Source of the DNA: Macquaria australasica
Taxonomy: Eukaryota; Chordata; Actinopteri; Centrarchiformes; Percichthyidae
NCBI GenBank assembly: GCA_005408345.1
Contig: SEMN01000127.1
Coordinates: 496,001-560,000, forward strand
Reading direction: 5' to 3'
DNA: 64,000 nt
Under the pieces are notes generated by a model. That model was not told the DNA's origin. It made no database searches and worked only from the letters and a program-made list of their open reading frames with translations. The translations under genes were made by a program, and so were the position numbers. Shown here in pieces: positions 1-10,663 of this stretch. Position 1 is the first letter of the stretch; each line of letters begins with the position of its first letter.

Positions 1-447
1 CGATTAGTGGTAGGCTATACTGGAATCAATACAACTTCCGCCAATAACACCTGGTACAGGACCCCACTTGCTGCTTTGCATTAACAAAGACGTCGGCTTA
101 AAAGTGATTGGTTTTGATACACTTTAGGATAAACTGGATATAATAAGGCCACCTACATTTATCACAACAGGTCATTTCCGTGCCGCGTTGTCCTCTCCAG
201 TGCAACTGAGCAGGATACGCAACCTGTCATCACTCTTGCCGATCAAAGTTGAAATTCGGTGCCCTTTAACCCAGTTGCAGAATACGCAGACCTCACAGCC
301 ATAAAACAATTGAATTGTAGTTCAAAATGAGCAAGAGTGCTCGAGGCTATAAGGCGGGGACTAGCCTACTGCACGGTAACGCGTTCCGTCATGTTCCCTG
401 CAAGGTGGCATAATATCATACTGTACAATTTTGCCTCGCGCGCTCGC

Positions 448-506
<59 letters not shown>

Positions 507-1233
507 ATGACTCTCTGTCATGCTGTTGCCCGTACAAGTCTTGTCTGTTTGGATTCTCACGGCATTTTAAGCATAAAATAAAATCCGAAATAGACCAGTT
601 CACCAAAATTGCACAGCTTTTGATGGGCTTTAATGTAGCCTGTTTACACTGTGAATCTGCTGAAATGGCATGGTTTCCTTAGATAGTCCTACAGCACATA
701 CAATGTCCCAAATGTATACCGATAATAGCCTATATAATGTGTTCTGTAGCCATATAGGCTAGTAGTTAGTTTGTAAGGAGTAAGAGTGTCAAAAGAGCTA
801 CTGTAACAAATCACCTACAGTCCTACAGCTATGGACCCCAGGAAAAGGTATGACTTTCAAAATCATTTAAAATCTATATATACACATAATGTGTAATAAG
901 GTGTTGAAGAGTGCCCTATCACATGTGTTGTCCTAAAATAGGACACCTTTTGAGTGCATAGCCTTCCACGTGGACACATAATATAAGCTGTATTGACAAT
1001 CAAGTTTTCTCAAAACTTGTCCAGAACTGTAAAGTGTATCATTAAAACATACAAGTTATGACAATGGTACTTAGAGTGAATATGTATGATGTTTTTCTTT
1101 TTGCCTTAGGGTTGAATATGAGGTTGAACGACAATGCCTTACTATGGCATTGAAGTACATGCCTGCCGACATGTGGGGGATTTCAGGAACTACAAGAGAT
1201 TTTACTTACGTATTGGTGCCTTTAAATACTGTG
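1..1233. other. Upstream intergenic DNA
   Basis: Apart from the microsatellite at 448-502, I see no exon, RNA gene or repeat edge here. The sequence is AT-rich with only short open frames. Confidence 0.6.
448..502. repeat. Compound microsatellite (GT)n(GA)n
   Basis: About 12 GT units pass directly into about 15 GA units. The ORFs over it are repeats in translation and not genes. Confidence 0.97.
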
Positions 1234-1241
1234 TAAAATAC

Positions 1242-2428
1242 TATGGAGGATATTCTTGGTCAAAATTCAAATTAAAAGTCCATATAGAAAATTAAAAGAG
1301 ATAAAATTAAAAAGATTATTATTGTACTACACTACTAGTAATAATCAGGCCATAATTAAAAGTCCAAATAGAAAATTGAAAAAGCAAATTGAAAATGTAA
1401 AATGATAATGAAAAAAGTTAAATTTCAAATGCAAAAGCTTAAATAGAAATGCTCAAACTGAAAGCTCAAATTGTAAAGATTAAATTGAAAACGGCAATGG
1501 AAATAAGAAAAGGGAAACATCAAATGTGAAACACAAAATGGGAAATGGAAAAGCTTAAATGGAAATACTTAAATTAAAAGTTTAAATAGAAAAAACTAAA
1601 TTATTTCTTTTGCATTTGCACTTTACCATTTGGCGTTTGACATTTGGCATTTTAAATTTTATCCTTTTCATTTTCCATTTGGCATTTGCCATTAGACATT
1701 TGCCATCATGCATGCCAGCAAACAACAGCTGATACAGCTAGTCGCTAATGTTGGCCTCTTACCTGCTGCTTTCTCTCCTTTCACTGGTGACTTTGAGTGT
1801 GAGGCCACATAGACAGAAATGTTAGAAAATGAAGCCATTGCTTTATAAATAACAGTACTCCCTCCGACCCTGCTTACTGTACTTTGTCCCCTTTTCATTG
1901 CAGCCAGCTCCCCCTGCTGTCCATAAGGTGCCTCTGCGCCCCAGCCGCTTCAAACCCTCCCTCCAGCCTTTGGGTCACGCCTCCTCGTTTACGTACAGCT
2001 TGAAAGGCCAAATGGAAAATGGCAAAGATGAAATTTAAAATGCCAAATGTCAAACGCCAAATGGTAAAGTGCAAATGCAAAAGAAATAATTTAGTTTTTT
2101 CTATTTAAGCTTTTAATTTAGGTATTTCCCATTTTGAGTTTCACATTTGATGTTTCCCTTTTCTTATTTCCATTGCCATTTTCAATTTAATCTTTACAAT
2201 TTGAGCTTTCAGTTTGAGCATTTCTATTTAAGCTTTTGCATTTGAAATTTAACTTTTTTCATTATCATTTTACATTTTCAATTAGCTTTTTCAATTTTCT
2301 ATTTGGACTTTTAATTATGGCCTGATTATTACTAGTAGTGTAGTACAATAATAATCTTTTTAATTTTATCTCTTTTAATTTTCTATATGGACTTTTAATT
2401 TGAATTATGACCAAGAATATCCTCCATA
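1242..2428. mobile_element. Foldback DNA transposon with ~430-nt terminal inverted repeats
   Basis: The left arm (1242-1682) and right arm (2008-2428) are near-perfect reverse complements, starting TATGGAGGATATTC and ending GAATATCCTCCATA. Both arms are built from short AT-rich motifs such as aaatgcaaaag and aaaatggaaa. The direct repeat TAAAATAC flanks it at 1234-1241 and 2427-2434 (the TA overlaps the end), as for an 8-bp target duplication. The 325-nt centre is not repeat-like and encodes no transposase, so the element is non-autonomous. Family is uncertain; hAT-like by duplication length. Confidence 0.85.
1708..2035 (+). pseudogene. Coding-like fragments captured in the foldback element
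   Basis: Two short open stretches on the plus strand lie in the element's centre. 1708-1812 reads MHASKQQLIQLVANVGLLPA and continues FSPFTGDFECEAT to a stop. A good acceptor (cccttttcattgcag) at 1903 is followed by an open frame starting PAPPAVHKVPLRPSRFKPSL. Composition is more coding-like and GC-rich than the arms, and resembles a transduced piece of host gene with an intron. I do not recognise the source. No donor joins the two frames cleanly, so this is a hypothesis. Confidence 0.35.
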
Positions 2429-2434
2429 AAATAC

Positions 2435-2859
2435 AAGTGGACAAATTAAAGTAAAAAAAAAAAAAAATGTATTAACCTAATCATGAACATGCAAGGAAGG
2501 CTGAAAAACTCATAATCATTCAATGTTAGACTGATAATGTTAATAATAATTAAGTACGTATGTTTTGATATTCTATAAGTATTAGATAGGTTACACCTGG
2601 TCTGTGGGAGATATTCTGTAGAAAAATGTGCCGTCATAAAATGCTGCGGTGCATAATGCCAATAAACCTTCATTGCTTTCCAACCAAAGACGAATATTGT
2701 CAAAACTGGCGACAACAAATGGCAACTTTTAATGACACGTGTTCATAATAAATAAAATAAAAAATAAAAAAAGTTTTACATTTTGTGGCCAGTTGCGTTT
2801 GATGATGCGTGAACAAGTTCACTGTATCCTGAACGTCTCCCTGAGACTGAAGTACGCCG
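2435..2859. other. AT-rich upstream DNA before the promoter
   Basis: Contains an A15 run near 2453-2467 and an A/T-rich tract at 2746-2775. No gene seen. Confidence 0.6.
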
Positions 2860-3146
2860 CTGACGTAAACTGTCGATGAGGGGGGGGGAAAGTGACGCTG
2901 ACACACACACACACACACACACAAGCCGGAGCCGAGAAGGGGGAATAGCGTTTTGTTTCTTTTTTCTTTAATTTGTGTCCTTTTATTCTTTGGCGTTTTG
3001 TTGTTGTTTAGCTGTCCTCCCGTGACGGGCTCCACCGCCGTGCTCCTCGGCGCTCGCTAACTGCCGCCGACCCCCGCGCCGCTCTTCTCCCCTCACGCGG
3101 CGCTGTTTTGACAGTCGGGCTCGCGGCACCATTTGTGTTAGCATCG
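2860..3146 (+). promoter_or_regulatory. r3hdm2: GC-rich promoter and untranslated exon 1
   Basis: CpG content rises sharply between about 2840 and 3250, against AT-rich flanks. A CRE-like TGACGTAA lies at 2861-2868 and a (CA)n run at 2901-2923. A good 5' splice site, gcatcg|gtaagt, ends a likely first exon at 3146. I cannot place the transcription start; it probably lies between 2920 and 3100. No ATG-led ORF of note reads through the splice site. The link to the coding exons 27 kb downstream is inferred from strand and the absence of another gene. Confidence 0.55.
2901..2923. repeat. (CA)n microsatellite in promoter region
   Basis: Eleven CA units just upstream of the GC-rich first exon. Confidence 0.95.
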
Positions 3147-3480
3147 GTAAGTCATTCGGAAAGCTCGCTAACCAGCTAGCACCTCCTACTCTGAGACCTG
3201 ACAGCGCTGGTGCAGGTTTATAACGCAAGCTCGCTTTGCCGTAGACACGCGCTGCTTTGTCGGCTAACCGGTTATACAGTATAAACGCTGGGCTCTGTTA
3301 ACGCTGGGTTGCTAGCGTACACTGAAAAGAAAAGGCTAGCTAGCATGCTAACATTAGCTAGGTGGCTAATTATACTCTCCGGAGGAAGCAAGCTAATACC
3401 GTGAGCTAGCTATTGTTAGCGTGGGGGGGTGGGGGGTGAACTGCACAGGCTCTCACCATACTGCCATCTGTTCTCCACAG

Positions 3481-3533
3481 ACACTACTTGAAGGATTCTC
3501 CACACGGACTTGCGACACACGGCCAGCAAAACG
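3481..3533 (+). other. r3hdm2: Probable 5' UTR exon 2 (53 nt)
   Basis: A pyrimidine-rich acceptor (ttctccacag) precedes position 3481 and a strong donor (acg|gtgagc) follows 3533, giving a 53-nt exon without an ATG. The preceding intron is only 334 nt. Splice signals are seen; membership in the r3hdm2 transcript is inferred. Confidence 0.5.
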
Positions 3534-6423
3534 GTGAGCTGAACCTTTTTTTTTAAGGTGACTTGAGATAACTCGAAATCGATTATCTTTAATATTTACT
3601 CGGATACGTAACGCGACGTTTAGCACCATCTTTAAAGTCCGCGTTCTCCATGCCTGACACGAGATGGCCATGTTAACAGTTCATCCTTCAAATCTTAGTT
3701 TGAGAGACGAAACTCGGTGAGTGAATGTGCGACTGGGAATGAAGTGATTCATTATTTGGTTGAATTAGAATTAAGTGATTGGAAATTGTAGCTGCTCATT
3801 GCAATCATAAAGCCCACCTTAGCTGGTGACAGCAAGGTGTTATTTATTCAATTACACTCTGTCCTGTGTGTGTGTGTGTCCACTGATGGTCAGAAACAAC
3901 AGCAAACAAGGTGTAGATGTAATAACAAAATAACCGGAAGTTACAAACCCATAGTTTGTATTAATGATTGAATGTTAGTGGGTTATAAGGCTGAATCGAA
4001 GAGAGCTGATCTAGAAATCAGTCTACAAGCAATTAGACTACACTGATGGGCTGTGCTTACTCCACTATGGCATTGAAGATTATATTGTGTTTAATGCGCT
4101 CCCAAGCTTTCTTTGCCAACCTCCAAACTAAGGTAATATATGTGGGCTTTGGCTCGGTGTGGCATATTTTTTATGTTTTTATTTATTTATTTATTGAGAT
4201 GAAACAGAAACAAGCCTGTCACTCATTTTGTGTTCAAGTCCATAGTTTGTAAAACACGATTTGAAATAGGGTTTGGCGAGAAATACTTGACAAATGGTCA
4301 TCAGTGTCTGAATCTTGGCTTTAGCTCTACATTTTGACACTCGAGCTGAAAATAGATAGCAAGACTGTTGTGTCAAACTAGGTGGGATCACAGCTCAGAC
4401 TGTTAGAGCTGTGATTCAAACATCTGCTCTGGGAAAACAGCATGTGTGTCTGAAAACATAAATATTCATATCACTTGGCATTGGCCAGTCACGTGATGCT
4501 GAGAAATGGCAAGTGGCAGGAAAGAACTGCCAATATAGTCACATTTGAAGTTGAGATTGTCTTGAAAATATCACAGTTTGTCTATTCTTTTGTAGACTGT
4601 TCTGAGTGAGATTAAGGACAGGTTAAGGAGGTACCCCTCCTGAACTATTTCAGTATTTCTGGTTTAAAGCGTTGCTATACTCAATGATTCTTTTACCCCC
4701 TAACAGCTCTGTCCTCTGCATTTTTACATTGGGCACCTATCGTTCCCAAATAAAGAGTCCAGATGCTGGTGTAAATGCAGTATCAGTGAGAAAAGGCTTA
4801 TCCATAGTACAATCTGATGGAGGTGAGTCATTGAATCAACAGTCTACTGTTGCTAAGGCCAGTAATGAGAGAGATGGAGTATCCTGCCTGCCTGTCAATG
4901 TTTCCCCCCTTATACCCAGCAATTTGCAAATCTTTGTTGCATTACTTATCAAATTCTGAAGCATTAATAAATTTATAGGTTAATCTATTATCATTAGACA
5001 GTGTAAGAATTGATAAAGAGATTGTGTGCTTATGCATTTGTTTGGTTTGCAAGATGTGTGACTATAAACAATTCTTTATTCATACACCAGTAGAACATGT
5101 GATTTTTATGTGTTGGAGGTAACCTACTTGGTTTTACTGTATTCACTTCTTACGATCAAATATTTATACAAGCCAAGATGGTCGTTGTAAAAACGGTTTT
5201 AATACTGTATTTTACGGGCTTATGTAATTGAAATAGGCAGCTGTTGTCTAATAAGACATGATCTCTGTATTTATTTGTCAGCCAGGTATCCATGTCTTCT
5301 CCTGTCTCTGAATCTCTGTTTGCAGCAGCATAAGCAGAAGAGTAGCTTTTTCTAGAGAGATTTGAAGAGCTATTTATAGATCTCTGCCAGAGCACCAAGC
5401 GTGGTGCTGTTGCTGCTGCTCCCATCTCTCTTCTCTTAACCACTCCCGCTTCTGCTTCTCTGTGTCTCTCCATCTTTATTTGTTCCCTCTTCTTTTCCTG
5501 TTCTCCTTGTTTTCTGAGCATACTTTCGCTCGATGTCATCCTCTCTCACCGTTTCCCAATCCTCTGCTTCCATATCTTTCCTTCATTTCTTGCTTTGATG
5601 TAAATTATTGATCAGAGCCAGAGGGAGGCGACTGGTTGCATGGCTGTAAGTCTGGCCTCAGATTGGCTATAGCTGCCTGACTGACTTCACTGTATTTGCT
5701 GCAAAGCTGGGGTTTTTTCGCATGATAGTTCAAAGGGAAAGAGAACAGAAAATTTGTCACATGTTGAAATTTACCGTTGAATCATAGGATCCAAGCAGGG
5801 ATGGAGAAAGTGTCTGTTTTGTCAGTAAGTCTGCTTGAAAAATACACTTTTAGAATGAGTATCCTTATTGACTTAATGGAAGTGTAGCTTTATTTATTTA
5901 AACATTTGGGCCTCATTTAACTCATGCTAAATCATAATTCAATAAGACACTGATTATGTTCAAACATAGTTCTATTTAGGAAAGCCCTGTTTTGGCCTGT
6001 TTGTAAATTTGCAGTGTAGATAATGACCATTTTCCTAGTGTTTCCTAATAGCTTTACCTCACTTATATGCTCGTTTAGAGACAGCAGCACCTTGTTAGTT
6101 GGTTGTGTTCATGAACGATTTATCTGTGGTATCTTTGGCTACTGATCCTTGCTCACCTCCTCCCCTTTCGCCTTCCTGTTCATAAGCCCTTCGCTGTCTC
6201 TTACTGTCCTGTGAAAGACGCTACCTGGCTGCCCAAATGCCGAAGAAGCTGCTGGACTTGGTTTGAGGCATTAGGGGGCATTAGTGCATGCCATCCCCTT
6301 TATCCCAGTCATGTGGTCAACCTGAGACAAACCTTTTTCCAGGGTCATGCTAAGATTGCAGAGTCATTAGTCGGTTTCTTGTTTTAACTTGGCTAAGTTT
6401 GGATACATGGCCAGTTGTGTGCT

Positions 6424-6557
6424 AAACATGCATCCATCCATTTTCTTTACCTGCTTATGTTGTGCAGTTTCCACAAATCTTGTGGACTGTGGCTTTAAAC
6501 CCTCTTGCTGTGAGGTGACTGTGCTAACCACTGAGGCACAATGCTGCCCCTATGCTA
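6424..6557 (-). repeat. Degenerate tRNA-like/SINE-type teleost repeat
   Basis: On the minus strand the segment reads gcctcagtggttagcac then cacctcacagcaagag, which matches a very common fish repeat head with a B-box-like block. Beside it is catccattttctttacctgc, another common fish repeat edge. Heavily decayed. Confidence 0.5.
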
Positions 6558-8243
6558 AATGTATACAATTTAAAGTGAAATATACTGTATATTCAAAAAC
6601 TGAATAAATATAGACCATTGATATGAGCCTGGACAGATATGTACACATGGGCAACTCTATCCCAAAGGTGAAGGAGAACATTGCCTTGCTTATCGTCAAG
6701 AGTCAAATCTAAGATTTGCTCCATATAATTTAAGTGGCAGACTAACATTGTGGACAAACTCACAGCACCCAAGGTGCTTTTACAGGAATGCAGGCAAGTT
6801 TTTTTGCCTCAAATTATAGTGCTTTAGAGCAGTGTAGTGCCCTTGGAAATAAAGATTGGAAGATTGACATGCTCAGCTATCTAGTGTGAGTATTAGGCCC
6901 CAGCACCTGAAAACAGTGTTTTGAGAAAAAGATTTTAGTGGCACTTCGTTGCATAAGCTGAAAGTATTTTCTGGTGCACACATTACTTTTTTAAACAGGC
7001 TTCATAGGCAGTCATACCAGAGATGTGCTGTCACATAAAATGGATTTAAAACAATGAATATAATAAGTTAAAAGTAAGGAATTAATAAGTCATGGTGCAG
7101 AGAGGGGAATCTGAAAAATCCAACAATGACAGGCCTGATATGTCTCACAACTAGGGTGTTGAGTACCACTTCCTAAATTGTAAATACAGGGACACTGCAT
7201 TGAAATGTGTCCTTCCGGGCGCCTTAGTAATTCCTGAAAGCGAAGACCTACTGTGCTGCCTTCTGCCTCACCGGTTATGCACATTTCAACACAAGGTTCA
7301 CAGCACAAGTGATTTTCCATACAGCAAAAACGATAAAAGGTGTCACTTGCCTTGGTGAATTCTTGTGAGTTTTGATATTCGCCTAAACTGCAGCAAACAC
7401 CTGTTGAGTGTACCTCTCTATCTAATCAGCCCATGGTGGCACTTTAATCTTTTACCGCTCCTTCCTGTTGTATTTAAAACTGATCCGCTAACAAAAGTGT
7501 CTCTATTTTGAATATAGGCTTATCTCAATGCACTGAGGAGTTTGCAGTTGCTAACGTCATACCTTCATCTGATTCACAATAAGCCTTACGTTGGTTGGCT
7601 GGTGGAAGTCTGCAGCCACATGAAAGTTAATATCACCTGTTTCATGCAAGGCTTGTGACAGAGTTTAAAAGACTTGCTGCTGTAAACATTTTTATTTGAA
7701 CATTCAGCCTATGCCATTATTACAACAACTAATGTTAGGCCTACAAAAGTCTGACTCTTTGACTGATTAATGATTTAAATAATCAACTAGGGGGCAGGTT
7801 GAATTAGAAGCATATTCAAAGGCACACTAAGGAATGATGATTGCTTCCTGTCTTTTGTATGCCACTTCCTTTAATGTCTTACCTAAGAGCCAACTCCTTT
7901 AGCTATGATTTGCCAGGAAGTTAAATTCTAATACTGGAACTGGGTCACATACATGTATGTCTGGATACTTTAATACGTCAGCAGTAGGTTTCTCCTTGTC
8001 CACTGTGACTGCTACAAGACCACAGAGGATATGCTTATCACCTGACAAGAGTAAAAGTTGAGTGTTGAAAAAGTTATGCATTTCTGAAGCATCGGCCAGT
8101 GTCAGTGCTGGAAAATGGGACAGGGACAATGTCGTGTTCTGTTGCGGCATGTCCACCTGCACTGAGGAGCACCTAGAAAGTAACAGGCCCAGCTGTTTTG
8201 ATGCAGGTTGTACTCTGTGTTTTGGAATTTAACACATGTACAC

Positions 8244-9214
8244 TAGGGCTGCCAAGATTAGTCGACTAGTCACGATTACGTCGACTATCAAAATCGTCGA
8301 CGACTAATTTAATAATCGACGTCGTCGTTTATTTTTTGAAGCTTTGTTTTTCTCTCAAAACTGCCGCTGTACCTTCCTCTACCTTTCTGTCCTTGACGCA
8401 CATGCGCAGTAGTGGTAATCGGGGTCAGCCGTGATGTCACCGGAAAAGTTATGCCCAGTATCAACAGTATCATGGCTAGTCGCAAACGGAGCTCAAAAGT
8501 TTGGGAGCATTTTATCAAAAGAAATGAAAAGAATGTGCAAGGCAGAACTTGCCTTCCATGGGAGCACTACAGCGAGGCACGAGCATTTGAAAAGAAAGCA
8601 CGTTGTTGTAGCTGAATCCGATTCAATTTCTGACGAAGAGGGACAGTTAGCTGCTAACATTAACGTCAACAGTGAGCTACTTACTTATATTGATAGCTGT
8701 AAACGTTAACATTAACGATGACGATTTCATCAGCCTTAGCACACATATGTTATGTGTTTGCTGTAACATAACAGTGATGTCATGTTTGAATAGGAAATGT
8801 GATAACGCTAATGTTTTATAACGCTACGTTACAGTGCTAAAAATCACGTTCCTCTTCAATGGACAACTTTGTTACCAAGGCAACAACATGCACACCTGGG
8901 CAGGTAAATGTCCTGACTGAAGCAATCTGGAACATGTTGGTGACGGACATGAGACCCCTGTCCATGGTTGGCGATGAAGCTGCTACAAGCTGCAAAGTTC
9001 ATTAAAAGTTGAATGGACTGTCATCTTAATTGTCTTTATTTTTTAGTTAGCACATACCTTAAACACTTCAAGCTGGAAGCTAATGATGGTTATATAAGAG
9101 CAGCTGCATGCTGGTGCGATACGCTGCAATTTAGGTATGATCCGATTAGTCGACTAATCGCAAAAATAATCGGTGACTAGTCGATTATCAAAATAATCGT
9201 TTGTGGCAGCCCTA
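8244..9214 (+). mobile_element. BED-finger hAT miniature element, copy 1
   Basis: Terminal repeats TAGGGCTGCCA...TGGCAGCCCTA with subterminal ATTAGTCGACTA palindromes, flanked by an exact 8-bp duplication ATGTACAC (8236-8243 and 9215-9222). This is the hAT superfamily hallmark. The BED-finger ORF is broken: a 14-nt deletion near 8539 removes the Cys pair and shifts frame. The second short ORF is intact (8859-9005). The catalytic transposase domain is absent, so it must have been moved by another element. Confidence 0.93.
8859..9005 (+). pseudogene. hAT transposase remnant ORF (48 aa), copy 1
   Basis: Reads MDNFVTKATTCTPGQVNVLT then EAIWNMLVTDMRPLSMVGDE, ending after CKVH. The MLVTDMRPLSMV block is typical of the region after the BED finger in ZBED-type hAT transposases. 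The reading frame stops where the catalytic part should begin. Confidence 0.7.
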
Positions 9215-10638
9215 ATGTACACCAGTTCATCCCTATGTATAACAGTTGGTCTGGTTGCCTGGACCACCAAAGATTTTCTTCATTATCATACTGTGGCGTG
9301 TTGACATGGTTTATTAGTCATCCTGGTTACAGTTACAGCCAAAATTTTCACAACTACTAATTGAACTATCCAAGACTCGCTTGGAAGTGCTACTTGAATG
9401 TAATTCAAATCTGGAACTTAGCCACAGATTGTTCTGTTCAAATTCTGTCCCCAATAAAGCCTGGTTTATGTGCTGTCAGTGTCAACTCAAGAACTCAACC
9501 ATCTATGAGGGCGACATCCCTGGACTTATGCTACCTTACTTAGAGTTCTCTGCTGACGTTTCTTTTGATGCTGAACTTTTGACTGCCTCTTTTCCACTGC
9601 GTCTTTCAGCTACCGCTTGCAGTGAGGGGGCTGCAGGGAGAAGATGCAAATATGTCGTCTTGTGGGATTAAGGTTTTTCCTAGCTAATGAGGTGGTTTCA
9701 TTATTTTCCCCCACTGTCTTTCCTTCAACCCCCTGTTTTTCATTATTTATTTTTGACCATTGCAGCAGTGCTCTGTTTCACCAGCAGCTGTCAGTACTTT
9801 AAGCTCATCCAGATAGAGGCTACAGATAACGACTTCATATATTCTCGTGAAATGGAGAGTGATGAATGGTGAGAGTGTGCCTGGACTGTGTCCTCTGCCT
9901 GCTTGCGGATGTAGGCTTATGTCCTTTTTTTGCAAAAAAGTACCAAACCCTAAATTGTAGTTGTGAAAGAATACATCTATTTGCTGTAACCTCTCGTATA
10001 AGCATCCTGCTGTTGTATCAAGTGACATACTGGCTGATCCAAGCAGCCCTTTAAACAGCTGGGCTTCTTGTGATCCCTGGGTTGGTTGTCATTGCAATTA
10101 TATTGTTACACAGAAGCAGAGAGCAAACAAGATATGTAAGAGAGAGAGAGAGAGAGAATCCACACGAAAGGGAGGGTTGGAGGAGAAGGGAGCGGTGAAA
10201 ACTGTGCGCATGATAGCATAAGAGCAGTAGGGAGAGAGGGAGCCAGCTAGCAGGCAAGGCTTTCTATTTCCCTGTAGTGCTTGTGCTTCATTCAGAAAAA
10301 GAGAGGGGGCAGTCAAAAACGAGTTTTCCGTCCATTTTCGTGAAACCCATTAACAAAACAGAGCTGTTGGTACCCAGAGACAGGAAGGGAACAGAGCAAG
10401 CGTGAAGACGAAGAAAGTAGAATGAGCTGAAGAGAGTGACCGAGGTAAACAGCCCTGAAACTCAGCTATTTACATGCTGCAGGAAATGGAATTCATTCAT
10501 CTGTACGACTCAGCAAGATAAAACTAATGTCAGAGCTGCCTCTGATGCTGCTTCTCCTGCGATAATGTGCCTTTATCTGTGAGACACCTGATCCCACTTG
10601 GCTGGAGAACCACAGAGCTGAATACAGTAAGCATGTGC

Positions 10639-10663
10639 TGTGTGTGTGTGTGTGTGTGTGTGT
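10639..10663. repeat. (GT)n microsatellite
   Basis: Twelve GT units within intronic DNA. A (GA)n tract also lies at 10139-10157. Confidence 0.95.

Noticed and set aside
5156..5539. 127-codon minus-strand ORF with Glu/Arg-rich start
   Set aside because: The charged text comes from a CT-rich tract read in reverse; no known domain or splice support.
8412..8709. BED-finger gene in hAT copy 1
   Set aside because: Two overlapping frames cover parts of it, but the 14-nt deletion splits the finger, so it is a broken copy and not a gene.
9381..9671. 96-codon plus-strand ORF after hAT copy 1
   Set aside because: The start (aaagcctggtttatg) resembles a fish repeat edge, and the translation matches nothing I know.
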